NCBI GenBank assembly: GCA_016219185.1
Contig: JACRBZ010000001.1
Span: forward strand, 1-64,000
Source: Deltaproteobacteria bacterium
GTDB taxonomy: Bacteria; Desulfobacterota; Desulfobacteria; Desulfobacterales; Desulfatirhabdiaceae
Direction: 5' to 3'
Length of the DNA: 64,000 nucleotides
The notes below the pieces were generated by a model. That model did no database searches, was not told where the DNA came from, and was given only the letters and a program-made list of their open reading frames with translations. Made by a program: the position numbers and the translations under genes. Shown piece after piece: positions 33,644 to 42,054 of this stretch (the first letter of the stretch is position 1; each line of letters begins with the position of its first letter).

Positions 33644-34795
33644 TTACCGTGCCGGTGTCAACGGTTCCCAGTGCTGATTGGAATGGATGTTGGGATTGAA
33701 ACTCGGGCTTTCGCTGACGATATACTCGCCCAGATCATTGGCCCAGGCATTGCCGTACCCGGCCGGCAGTTCCACTTCCTTTCCTGCACGGGAATCGTTA
33801 TACCTTTCCACCCCCCGGATATGGTCGCTGAAGTTCTGAACAATCCGGTCATTCACCTGTTGCCGCTGTTCCCATGCCCGTTGCTGATCTTCCCGCATCT
33901 GACTCCCAGCCTGGGCGATCATCTGCCCCATCTGGCCGATTGCCTTGATACCCTTGATGTAGGATTGCGTAATCATCTCCTTGACATTGACGACCTTGGC
34001 AATCCATTGCTGGTTGAATTTCAGGGAATAGACCATTGTCTGAAAAATCTTTGAGCGGGAATCCAGTTTTCCCTTTTCATCCCTGAAAGAAAAGACATAA
34101 TCGATGTACCAGTAATTGATAAAGTAGCCGCCGCCTGCTCCGGAGCCTGGCATTTGCGTGACAAACTGACTGACGGCAGCGTAGAATTCCTCTTCCATCT
34201 GCTTTCCGCCCTCGTCATATCCGATTCGCATTTTTCCGGCTTCTGCCAAAGCATGGACTCCCTGGACAGGCAGACCTCTGGCAAGTCCCGCCAGTTCCGA
34301 AACCGGATTCTCCCGAATGATTACCATCTTTCCCATGCTCCGTCTGGCATCCGGAAGGATCGTGCGGGTAAATGCCTCATGCAGGGCCACAGGTTTGGCA
34401 ACTCTTGTGCCGAACCGCAGGGAGCCGGGGGGATTGGTGGTGAGAAAGAGTGTGTTGCTGGTCCAGAAAAAGGCATGGGCGGGAAAGAAGTTGAGTTCCT
34501 CCGAACCGCTGGGATTAAAAAAACGGAAACGCGACTGAACAGGCAGGGCTGGATCGGCTGACCATTTAACCTCCCCTTCGGCCTTCCAGCTTTTGGGGAT
34601 CAGCATGCGGAAAACCTCCATGCGCGTCATCGGATCGATATATTTATACGTGACAAAGGTCTGGGTGTTCGTATTGGACTGGCCTGCTCCGCCATCTGCC
34701 GACCAGGCGTTTTTGAAACAACCCGATGATAACAGAATAGAAATCTGAAGAATTATGAAAACGAAAATCTTGCTGCGATCAAGAGGAATCAGCAT
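33644..34795 (-). CDS. Hypothetical lipoprotein
   Basis: The 383-residue protein begins with a basic residue-led signal and a lipobox L-L-S-S-G-C (Cys26), so it should be lipid-anchored. The mature part is soluble, with aromatic patches (A-F-F-W, Y-F-I-N-Y-W-Y-I-D-Y) and a Q/M/R-rich helical segment (about 290-330). I do not recognise a family. AGGAGGT lies 5 bases before the ATG. It has no clear operon partner and meets the Old Yellow Enzyme gene tail to tail. Confidence 0.7.
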   Translation of the reverse strand: MLIPLDRSKIFVFIILQISILLSSGCFKNAWSADGGAGQSNTNTQTFVTYKYIDPMTRMEVFRMLIPKSWKAEGEVKWSADPALPVQSRFRFFNPSGSEELNFFPAHAFFWTSNTLFLTTNPPGSLRFGTRVAKPVALHEAFTRTILPDARRSMGKMVIIRENPVSELAGLARGLPVQGVHALAEAGKMRIGYDEGGKQMEEEFYAAVSQFVTQMPGSGAGGGYFINYWYIDYVFSFRDEKGKLDSRSKIFQTMVYSLKFNQQWIAKVVNVKEMITQSYIKGIKAIGQMGQMIAQAGSQMREDQQRAWEQRQQVNDRIVQNFSDHIRGVERYNDSRAGKEVELPAGYGNAWANDLGEYIVSESPSFNPNIHSNQHWEPLTPAR

Positions 34796-34883
34796 CTATA
34801 CCTCCTATTGTTTCCTTTTGCCTGTCAACCCCATTCATTGCGATAATCCGAGAAACATGGTCCGGTTTCCAATCACGGCCGCT

Positions 34884-36152
34884 TTATTTTGCCGCCGGTA
34901 TCAAGCGATCCGCTTTGCGCAAGGCTGGGAAAATTTTGGCCCACAGGCCGGTTACGACGATCGAACCTGCGCCGCCGAAGACCGCGGAGCCGACAATACC
35001 AAGGAATCTGGCAGCCACGCCGCTTTCAAATTCGCCGAGTTCGTTCGAAGCGCTGATGAATAAGCCCGACACGGCGGATACCCTTCCGCGCATCGCGTCG
35101 GGGGTGACGATCTGCACCAGATTCTGCCGCACGAAGACGGAAATGGAATCGGCGGATCCGGCCACGGCCAGTGCCAGCATGGAAAGCCGCACATCACGTG
35201 AAAAGGCAAAGCAAAGTGTGGCAAGCCCATAGAGCATCACGCCACCCAGCATCCATTTTCCGGCACGCCTTTTGATCGGCCAGAGCGCCAGGCACAAGGT
35301 CAGGCACCCCGCTCCTGCGGCAAAGGACGCGCGCAAATGCCCGAAACCTTCGGGGCCGATGAAAAGGATGTCTTTGGCATAGGCGGGCAACAGCGCCGTG
35401 ACTCCGCCCAAAAGAACGGCGAACAGGTCAAGCGATATCGCGCCCAGCACGATCTTGCTGCGCCATAAATGCGACAGTCCTTCGCGGATCATTGTCAGGC
35501 GGGAAGCGTCGCTGCTTTTGGCTTTGGCTTTGAGGGGCATCTTCACCAGAAAAATCCATGCAGCGCAGGCCAGAAGATAAAGCGCGCACGCCGTGGCATT
35601 GGCATAAGCCGGTGCCAGCTCGCACAGCACGCCGCCCATCCACGGCCCCAGAATCATGCCGCTTTGGACGCTGAAAGTGTTCCATGCTATCGCCTTCGGC
35701 AGCTCATCGATCGGCACCAGCAGCGGAACCAGGGATGCTCCCGCAGGCATGAAAAAAGCGCGGCCAATGCCGAAAAATCCCGCAACGACAAAGATCGGCA
35801 GCAGCGGCGGATGCTCCTGTAGCGACAGCAGGGTAAAGGCCGCCGCGCAGCAGACCTGCAGCGCCCCGCAGCAAAATATTATTTTGCGCCGGTCGTAACG
35901 ATCCGCGGTTTCCCCCGCAATCAGGGCCAGGGCGAACATCGGCAAAAATTGCGCCAGTCCGATCATCCCGACAAGAAACATGCTCTGCTGTTCATCGTGG
36001 GTCTGGCGTGCGATGGAATAGACCGACCACCCGATTGCCACGCTCTGGGCCAAGGTGGCGATCGTTGTCAACAAACGGCCGATCCACAACATGGCATAGG
36101 CGCGATGGCGGAATACGGATGGAAATCGCATAAAGCTAAAGAGAGAAGGCAT
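34884..36152 (-). CDS. MFS transporter, EntS/DUF894-like
   Basis: The roughly 422-residue protein has about 12 membrane helices and an A-D-R-Y-D-R-R motif in the cytoplasmic loop between helices 2 and 3, plus D-A-M-R-G-R-V-S-A-V in the second half. This resembles the EntS/enterobactin-exporter-like MFS group. The substrate is not identifiable. I prefer the ATG at 36152 (M-P-S-L-F-S) over an upstream ATG at 36260, because the added 36 residues have no family features. GC-rich codon use differs slightly from its neighbours. Confidence 0.75.
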   Translation of the reverse strand: MPSLFSFMRFPSVFRHRAYAMLWIGRLLTTIATLAQSVAIGWSVYSIARQTHDEQQSMFLVGMIGLAQFLPMFALALIAGETADRYDRRKIIFCCGALQVCCAAAFTLLSLQEHPPLLPIFVVAGFFGIGRAFFMPAGASLVPLLVPIDELPKAIAWNTFSVQSGMILGPWMGGVLCELAPAYANATACALYLLACAAWIFLVKMPLKAKAKSSDASRLTMIREGLSHLWRSKIVLGAISLDLFAVLLGGVTALLPAYAKDILFIGPEGFGHLRASFAAGAGCLTLCLALWPIKRRAGKWMLGGVMLYGLATLCFAFSRDVRLSMLALAVAGSADSISVFVRQNLVQIVTPDAMRGRVSAVSGLFISASNELGEFESGVAARFLGIVGSAVFGGAGSIVVTGLWAKIFPALRKADRLIPAAK

Positions 36153-36302
36153 GGGGTGCAACTTCCAGGGTAAATGGCACATCAGAGATGAAAAAACACA
36201 ACCGCTGAAGAAAGAAAATATGAAGTTGTTCATGTATTCTAATTCAGAATCACTTGTCAATGGTGATTTCCCGTCAGTTATGTCTGCGCATGTGAATACC
36301 GG

Positions 36303-36331
36303 TTGACATATTACGTATCGCGTAATATCAC
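36303..36331 (+). promoter_or_regulatory. higBA: higBA promoter with overlapping operator
   Basis: TTGACA (36303-36308) and TATCAC (36326-36331) are 17 bases apart. Between them, TATTACG (36309-36315) and CGTAATA (36321-36327) form a perfect 7-base palindrome around TATCG. That position suits autorepression by HigA. Transcription would start only a few bases before the toxin ATG at 36340. Confidence 0.65.
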
Positions 36332-36339
36332 TATTACAT

Positions 36340-36618
36340 ATGATTAAATCATTTGCTTGTCGAGATACTGAAAAACTATTTAATGATCAACGGGTACGAC
36401 GTTTCCAGTCCTTCGAAAGGCAGGCAAGAAAACGGCTAATGGTTTTACATGCCGCTCCCAGTATCGAGGCTTTGATGCTTAACCCAGGGAATGCATTTCA
36501 CGCCCTTTCCGGAAATCATAAAGGTCAATATGCTATCAGTATCAACAAACAGTGGCGTGTAAGTTTCGAGTGGCAGGATGGAAATGCGTATCACGTTATA
36601 ATTGCGGACTATCATTGA
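36340..36618 (+). CDS. higB: HigB-type toxin (RelE superfamily)
   Basis: The 92-residue protein fits the plasmid-maintenance killer family: I-K-S-F at the start, L-x-x-L-H-A-A in the middle, L-S-G-N-H-K-G-Q-Y-A-I-S-I-N-K-Q-W-R near residues 57-73 and a final I-I-A-D-Y-H. HigB toxins are ribosome-dependent mRNA nucleases. The toxin gene comes first, as usual in higBA, and the antitoxin follows after 9 bases. There is no ribosome site, so the mRNA may be nearly leaderless. Confidence 0.85.
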   Translation: MIKSFACRDTEKLFNDQRVRRFQSFERQARKRLMVLHAAPSIEALMLNPGNAFHALSGNHKGQYAISINKQWRVSFEWQDGNAYHVIIADYH

Positions 36619-36627
36619 GGTGTTCCT

Positions 36628-36963
36628 ATGCGTAAAATTGACATGCTTGACCCAATAAATCCAGGAGAAATTCTTCGTGAAGATTTTCTGGAGCCCATGG
36701 GTATCAGCATAAACCAGCTTTCCCGGGATCTTTCGGTCCCTCCCAATCGGATAAGTGAAATAGTCAATGGAAAAAGGGCCATTACAGCCGACACAGCGTT
36801 AAGACTACAGCGGTACTTTGGAGTGGAAGCCCAGTTCTGGCTGAATCTCCAAACCGAGTATGATTTGAGAATGATGAAGCGCAAAATTTGGGCTGATATT
36901 GAACAGCGGATTATCCCTGTTAAGCATCCTGCCGAAAGCATTCAACCTGGAGCCGGTGCATAA
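36628..36963 (+). CDS. higA: HigA-type antitoxin
   Basis: The 111-residue XRE-family protein has P-G-E-I-L-R-E-D-F-L-E-P-M-G-I-S (about 11-26) followed by the helix-turn-helix S-x-N-x-L-S-R-D-L-S-V-P-P-N-R-I-S-E-I-V-N-G and Q-F-W-L-N-L-Q-T-E-Y-D-L. This is the HigA/VapI antitoxin pattern. It neutralises HigB and should bind the palindrome upstream of higB. Its 3' end overlaps the next open frame by 65 bases. Confidence 0.87.
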   Translation: MRKIDMLDPINPGEILREDFLEPMGISINQLSRDLSVPPNRISEIVNGKRAITADTALRLQRYFGVEAQFWLNLQTEYDLRMMKRKIWADIEQRIIPVKHPAESIQPGAGA

Positions 36964-37462
36964 AGGCACAATTGAGGCGGATGTGAAGGGACGTGCAACA
37001 ATTCAAGAGGGAATCGTCCGGGATGAGTTGCTTGATGTCGATGGCCATAATCAGATATTAGCGGAAGCCAGACGGATTATCCATGAAATGCTTTCTCTAC
37101 CGCAGAATCAAATCGGCACGGCGCAAGCGGATCAGATACTGGCCGACACGAAATACCAGTTGTTGAAAAAACGAAATGAGGCTGAATCGTATGTTAAAAA
37201 CGCGGACAACTATTCCGATAAGGCAGCCTATGTGCGGGATAACAACAATCAACTTCCTCCCAGAACGCATAATCTGGTAAGACTGGCTGAAGCCGCCAAT
37301 CTTCAAGTCAATGATGAGCAGAAAGAATTTTTGTCAGAAATTACCGATTACAATCTGGAAGTACGGTATCCGGCTTACACCCATGATTTTTTTAAAAAGT
37401 GTACGGAAGAGTTTGCAGCGAAAAAATTTGACGACATCAAGGAGATCTACCCCGATGGATAA
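36899..37462 (+). pseudogene. Degraded or chimeric HEPN-domain protein
   Basis: The C-terminal part (about residues 105-187) matches the second half of a HEPN domain paired with MNT proteins: L-P-P-R-T-H-N-L-V-R-L-A, then Y-N-L-E-V-R-Y-P-A-Y. The expected first helices of the domain are missing. In their place is an unrelated stretch (about 20-100, with R-D-E-L-L-D-V-D-G-H). Its true start is unclear; in-frame GTG at 36983 and ATG at 37088 are possible. It overlaps higA and, by 8 bases, the MNT gene. I infer a fusion of remnants, perhaps no longer active. Confidence 0.55.
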
Positions 37463-37769
37463 CATCCCGGATTCAGTCCGAGAAGTCATAAACAACTATC
37501 TAAAATCACTGGAGGCGCATCACATCCGTATCCGGAAAATGGTTTTGTTCGGCAGCTATGTAGCCGGGAAGGCGGATGAGTGGAGCGATATTGATGTAGC
37601 GCTGGTGTCGGACGATTTTGAAGGAGACTGGTTTAAAGATCGCAACAGAATCAGACGACTGACGTTGGCAACGGATAATCGATTATCGCCAGTACCTTAC
37701 CGCCCGGAATCCCTTTTGGCGCCCGATCCTTTTTTTAAGAATATTCTGGAAACGGGGATAGCGATTTGA
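37455..37769 (+). CDS. MNT-type nucleotidyltransferase (antitoxin-like)
   Basis: The 104-residue protein has the minimal nucleotidyltransferase signature F-G-S-Y-V-A-G-K-x4-S-D-I-D-V (about residues 30-46). MNT proteins form toxin-antitoxin pairs with HEPN proteins and can add AMP to them. The ATG at 37455 overlaps the end of the HEPN frame, as usual for such pairs. Since the HEPN partner looks damaged, this may be a relic. Confidence 0.75.
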   Translation: MDNIPDSVREVINNYLKSLEAHHIRIRKMVLFGSYVAGKADEWSDIDVALVSDDFEGDWFKDRNRIRRLTLATDNRLSPVPYRPESLLAPDPFFKNILETGIAI

Positions 37770-37787
37770 AAACCATAAGGAAAAGCC

Positions 37788-39143
37788 ATGACTATCATCA
37801 CCACATCCGTATTCGAATTGTTGAAGATCGGCCCGGGTCCGTCCAGTTCCCACACCATCGGGCCGATGAAGGCCGGATTTGATTTTTACCGGCTGATGGC
37901 CGAACTTCCGGCGGAAATACAGGCAATTGCAACCGGCATTCAGGTATTCCTGTACGGTTCTCTGGCTGCCACAGGCAAGGGGCACGGCACCGACCGGGCG
38001 ATCCTGGCCGGACTCATGGGGAAATCCCCTGAAGACTGTCCTCCGGATTTCCTGGATGGCCTGACCCTGGAGCGGGATGCCGCTTTCACCTTGAAGGCCG
38101 GTGCTCACCCCGTGCCGTTTCGGGGCACGGACATCCTGTTTGACGCCGGATGCTTCGACTTCCCGTTCAGCAACACGATGGTGATCCGCCTTTCCGGAAG
38201 AGACGGCGTCATTCTTGAAAAAGAGTATTATTCGGTTGGCGGCGGCTTTCTGCAGTGGAAGGGGTGGCAGGAATCAGAGCGGGGCGCACCGCGTTATCCT
38301 TACGAAAATGCCCAGCAGTTATGGAAACAGATGAAGAAGCACCGGCTCAATCTGGATGCGCTGATGATGGCCAACGAAAAGGCCATTACCGGGCTGAACG
38401 AGACAGAGATCAACCGCCGCCTGGACCGGATCATCACCGTTATGGAAGCATCGGTACAGCGCGGGGTGCATACCGAAGGATTTCTGCCCGGCCCGATCGG
38501 ACTGCACCGCAAGGCGGCCCTGTTATATCAGCGGGCCAAGGGGATGTCGCAAAACGCGGAACGCTTGTTGGTCTATCTTTGCGCCTACGCCTTTGCCGCT
38601 GCCGAAGAAAACGCGGCCGGACATATTGTGGTCACCGCCCCTACCTGCGGATCGGCAGGCGTGATTCCGGCAATTGTCTCCCTGCTGCGGCATCACTACA
38701 AGTTGCCGCTGGAAACCATACGCAGCGCGCTCCTGGCATCGGTTGCCGTTGGATTCATCGCCAAGCAGAACGCCAGTATTTCCGGGGCGGAAGTGGGGTG
38801 CCAGGGAGAAATCGGGGTGGCATCCAGCATGGCGGCGGCACTTGTTGCCTTTGCCAGTGGCAGCGGGGTGCAGATAGCCGAAAATGCAGCCGAAACCGCG
38901 CTGGAACACCATCTGGGAATGACATGCGACCCGGTGAAAGGGTATGTGCAGAGTCCCTGCATCGAGCGTAACGCCATGGGAGCGGTCAAGGCTTACACGG
39001 CCTGGCTGATCGCACGCGAAGGGCTGCCTGTCTGGCATATCGTGGGCCTGGACAAGGCGGTGGAAGCGATGAACCTGACCGGCCGGGACATGAAAGTTGA
39101 ATATCGCGAAACCTCACAAGGCGGCCTGGCCCGTTGCTGCTGA
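37788..39143 (+). CDS. sdaA: L-serine ammonia-lyase (FeS serine dehydratase)
   Basis: The 451-residue single-chain enzyme converts L-serine to pyruvate and ammonia with a [4Fe-4S] cluster. It has the N-terminal G-P-G-P-S-S-S-H-T motif (about residues 15-23), A-P-T-C-G-S-A-G (about 284), G-C-Q-G-E-I-G-V-A-S-S (about 337) and P-C-I-E-R-N-A-M-G (about 389); the three cysteines should hold the cluster. AAGGA precedes the ATG. It overlaps tail to tail by 30 bases with an amino-acid permease gene, so the two are convergent rather than one operon. Confidence 0.9.
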   Translation: MTIITTSVFELLKIGPGPSSSHTIGPMKAGFDFYRLMAELPAEIQAIATGIQVFLYGSLAATGKGHGTDRAILAGLMGKSPEDCPPDFLDGLTLERDAAFTLKAGAHPVPFRGTDILFDAGCFDFPFSNTMVIRLSGRDGVILEKEYYSVGGGFLQWKGWQESERGAPRYPYENAQQLWKQMKKHRLNLDALMMANEKAITGLNETEINRRLDRIITVMEASVQRGVHTEGFLPGPIGLHRKAALLYQRAKGMSQNAERLLVYLCAYAFAAAEENAAGHIVVTAPTCGSAGVIPAIVSLLRHHYKLPLETIRSALLASVAVGFIAKQNASISGAEVGCQGEIGVASSMAAALVAFASGSGVQIAENAAETALEHHLGMTCDPVKGYVQSPCIERNAMGAVKAYTAWLIAREGLPVWHIVGLDKAVEAMNLTGRDMKVEYRETSQGGLARCC

Positions 39144-41213
39144 AAGCCATTTGTTTATAATACCGTCCAATTTCCCGCTTTGAGCCAGCGTATCGATGGC
39201 CTTGTTGAGTTTCCGGCCCAGATCGGGATTCTTTTTCTGATAGGCAATGCCGTACTCTTCCTGGCCTTCCAGAATGATGATGCGACCGGCAACCGTGCGC
39301 CTGGCCAGCCATTGTTCAATAACAGGTTTATCGAAGACAATGCCGTCGATCACACCGTCGTTTAAAAGCCCTGCCAGATCGGGGAAGATGCTCAGCCGCC
39401 GGACGGTATATCCCGGGTGTTGCTCCATATAAAAATCTCCGGTTGAGCGGTTCTTGACGCCAATAGCCTTTCCTTTCAGATCGGCCAGCGTTTGGGCCGT
39501 GCTTTCAGGGCGGACCAGAAGCGCCAGAGAGCTTTGATAATAGCTCTTCGTGAAATCAACGGTTTTCTTGCGCTGCTCCGTGATCGTCAGTTCGCTGATG
39601 GCGACATCGGCCAGATCGTTTTCTACGGCCGAAAAGAGAAGACTGAAGGCAGTCGCGCGAAAGGAAACCCGATAGCCCATCTCGCGGGCGACAGCCTGGA
39701 TGGTATCAATGTCCAGACCGGCCGGTTTGCCGGTTTCATCCTCGAAGGCGATGGGCGGATTGGATGTTTCAATGGCCACCCGCAATACCGGCCGGGTATC
39801 TTTTATCTGCGGAAAGAGAATGAGGGCGCCGCAGGCAAAAAAAGCCGTTGCCAGGACAATGTATTTTTTGCTGACGGCAAATCCGGGAAACCTCGGCAAC
39901 CTGTGAGTTATCAAATACAACACCGGAATTCCAGCCAGCGTGAGCCCCACGGCAACAACGGCGTATAGCGGGTGGCTTGCGCACATGCCGCATATGATAT
40001 AAAGGGCGCCACCGATAGCGATTAACGGAGTCAACGGATAAAAGGGCACTTTGTAACTGCGCAGTGCCTGAGGCATTTGTTTGCGGGCGATAAAAACAGC
40101 GATGAAACTCAGCAGGTAAAAAATCCAGACGGCGAAAACGGCGATATCCGACAGACGGTCGGCATCCAGAACCTGTAGATAGACAAATGCCAGAACCGCC
40201 AGGAGCAGGGCTGCGTTTACGGGCGTTTGGCTGTCATTCTCTATCTTGCTCCAGACACCCGAGACAGGCAATTGGTTGCGCTCGGCCATGGTGAGTACGA
40301 TGCGCGACAGTGTCATGATGTAGCCATTAAGCCCGCCGATGATCGAGATCATGATGCCGACGGAAACAAGATTGCCGCCATAGAGCCCGAAAAGTTTCTG
40401 CGCGGCGATGGCAGAGGCATCATGACCCAGAGCAACCATCTGGGCCGGAGAAAGAACCTTGATGATGGCAATGTTGATTGCAATGTAAACGGCGGATAGA
40501 AAAAGGAGCCCCCCGATGATGGCCTGGGGAAGAATTCTGCCCGGATTCTTCATTTCGCCGGCCACGGATGCCACCTGTGCCCAACCGTCGTAGGCAAAAA
40601 GTGTGGCTATGACGGCAAGTGAAAATGAAGTCACCGCAGTGGTGTGGGTTGCGATGTTCAGGACTTGGCCGTTGCCTTTCCACATGCCGAAAACAACCAG
40701 AAGCAGAAGGGGGATAAGCTTACAGAATGTGGCCACGACCTGCAGGTATCCTGCCTGCTTGACGCCGACGCTGTTCACGAAAACGACAAAAGCGATCGCC
40801 GCAAGCCCGACAACGGCAGTATAGTGATCCGGAATGCCGAAGAGCAGGCAGAAGACTGAGCTGAAATAGCCGGATAGTGCACCGATTGTCCCAGGCCCAT
40901 AAATGAAGGTCAGCATCCATCCATACAGATAGGCGACCTTGGTACCGTAAGTTTCTTCAAGAAAGACATAGACTCCGCCCGTACGCGGAAACAGGACGCC
41001 CAACTCGCACAGTGTCAGGCCGCCGGCTATGCTGAAAAGAGCGCCGACGACCCAGGCGGCAAACGCCCATGTGGAATCATGGGATGCGGCCATTACCGCC
41101 GCCGGTTTCATGAAGGCTCCGGCACCGAGGACCATGCCCACCACGATGGACAGCGCGCTGATGAGACCTATATCCGTTTTTAACTGCGGTGCGTCATCCT
41201 TTTTTGCATCCAT
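39114..41213 (-). CDS. APC amino-acid permease fused to a solute-binding domain
   Basis: The 699-residue protein joins an APC-superfamily transporter (about 1-450, twelve membrane helices, G-M-V-L-G-A-G-A-F early and F-A-Y-D-G-W in helix 6) to a family 3 amino-acid-binding domain (about 470-690, with N-P-P-I-A-F-E and G-L-D-I-D-T-I). Binding domains of this kind normally serve ABC transporters. One membrane segment near 450-468 separates the two, so the binding domain probably faces the periplasm. It overlaps the end of the upstream siroheme gene by 20 bases and may import serine for SdaA, but that is inference. Confidence 0.85.
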   Translation of the reverse strand: MDAKKDDAPQLKTDIGLISALSIVVGMVLGAGAFMKPAAVMAASHDSTWAFAAWVVGALFSIAGGLTLCELGVLFPRTGGVYVFLEETYGTKVAYLYGWMLTFIYGPGTIGALSGYFSSVFCLLFGIPDHYTAVVGLAAIAFVVFVNSVGVKQAGYLQVVATFCKLIPLLLLVVFGMWKGNGQVLNIATHTTAVTSFSLAVIATLFAYDGWAQVASVAGEMKNPGRILPQAIIGGLLFLSAVYIAINIAIIKVLSPAQMVALGHDASAIAAQKLFGLYGGNLVSVGIMISIIGGLNGYIMTLSRIVLTMAERNQLPVSGVWSKIENDSQTPVNAALLLAVLAFVYLQVLDADRLSDIAVFAVWIFYLLSFIAVFIARKQMPQALRSYKVPFYPLTPLIAIGGALYIICGMCASHPLYAVVAVGLTLAGIPVLYLITHRLPRFPGFAVSKKYIVLATAFFACGALILFPQIKDTRPVLRVAIETSNPPIAFEDETGKPAGLDIDTIQAVAREMGYRVSFRATAFSLLFSAVENDLADVAISELTITEQRKKTVDFTKSYYQSSLALLVRPESTAQTLADLKGKAIGVKNRSTGDFYMEQHPGYTVRRLSIFPDLAGLLNDGVIDGIVFDKPVIEQWLARRTVAGRIIILEGQEEYGIAYQKKNPDLGRKLNKAIDTLAQSGKLDGIINKWLSAATGQAAL

Positions 41214-42021
41214 CGCCTATACCCTCTATGAGCCTGCAAGTTGCGGCTGTTTCTTCAAAAACCTTGTCCGTGAAGATTTCGGCAAAACGCTCGCCACCCT
41301 TGCTGTGAAGGCGATAGAACGAAAGGCAGTTCTTGACGATGGACAAAACGGCTTCTTCGCTGAAAATGCCGGGAAGTTCGCGGGCCAGCCTGGGATGTCT
41401 GCCCAGCTTTCCCCCGAGCAGCACCCGATATCCCCGGGTACCGGCCTCAAGAGTCCCCGTGGGGCAGACCTCGATGCATTTCCCGCAGGACAGGCAGCGC
41501 TCAAGCTGAATAACCGGCAATCCGGCATCCAGGCAGATGGCCTGCTCCCGGCATGCGTTCGCGCAGGCCTCGCATTGCGAGCAGGGATTTTGAGTGATTT
41601 TAGGAACGCAGGCCCCGATGATGCCGATGTCCTTGATCTGGGGCTGGGAGCAGGCGTTCGGGCAATCGGCCAGTGTGATCCGAAATTCGTGGTGATATTT
41701 GAGCGGCCCCTTGACTTCTTTTTTCAGGAATTCCAGAAGGTTTTCTTCTGCCAGAAGAGCTTCCAGCTTCTGCATCAGCCCGTCGCCGGCATGGGCCCGG
41801 TTGGGGCATCCGCTTGCCCCGAAACAGGTTTCGATCTGATACCCTTTGATATCGGTTTCCATTCTGGAAAGAAACCTTGCCTGCGTGGCCTTGACCTCGG
41901 CAAGCGTGATCAGGGGTTTTCCTTCTCCTTCCGCTTCTTTTTCCACACGGGATCTGACCCGCTTGCGGACAAAAAAAGGAATTTTTTTGATGGCGCCTTC
42001 TGCCTCGGCCGTCCATTTCAT
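41194..42021 (-). CDS. Siroheme sulfite-reductase-like protein with ferredoxin domain
   Basis: The 275-residue protein starts with a short domain like the C-terminal domain of light-independent protochlorophyllide reductase (W-T-A-E-A-E...I-P-F-F-V-R-K-R-V-R). It continues with siroheme/[4Fe-4S] ligands C-F-G-A-S-G-C (about residue 66) and C-P-N-A-C (about 119), then a ferredoxin domain with two C-x2-C-x2-C-x3-C motifs. It lacks much of a full sulfite or nitrite reductase, which has two ferredoxin-like repeats. It may be a small assimilatory-type reductase or an electron carrier. It lies 33 bases after the GAPDH gene. Confidence 0.75.
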   Translation of the reverse strand: MKWTAEAEGAIKKIPFFVRKRVRSRVEKEAEGEGKPLITLAEVKATQARFLSRMETDIKGYQIETCFGASGCPNRAHAGDGLMQKLEALLAEENLLEFLKKEVKGPLKYHHEFRITLADCPNACSQPQIKDIGIIGACVPKITQNPCSQCEACANACREQAICLDAGLPVIQLERCLSCGKCIEVCPTGTLEAGTRGYRVLLGGKLGRHPRLARELPGIFSEEAVLSIVKNCLSFYRLHSKGGERFAEIFTDKVFEETAATCRLIEGIGDGCKKG

Positions 42022-42054
42022 TTTTTCAATTTTCCTTGATCTTCCGACTTCCTT

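Noticed and set aside
37311..37454. Upstream in-frame ATG extending the MNT gene to 152 codons
   Set aside because: The added part lies inside the HEPN frame and shows no nucleotidyltransferase features; the ATG at 37455 gives the normal size.
41194..42021. Dissimilatory sulfite reductase (DsrA or DsrB)
   Set aside because: The protein is far too short and has an N-terminal domain not found in DsrA or DsrB; it cannot be used as proof of sulfate respiration.
41029..42039. 336-codon plus-strand open frame
   Set aside because: It lies antisense to the permease and siroheme genes, has no ribosome site and no family features; it is a product of the high-GC third positions of the real genes.
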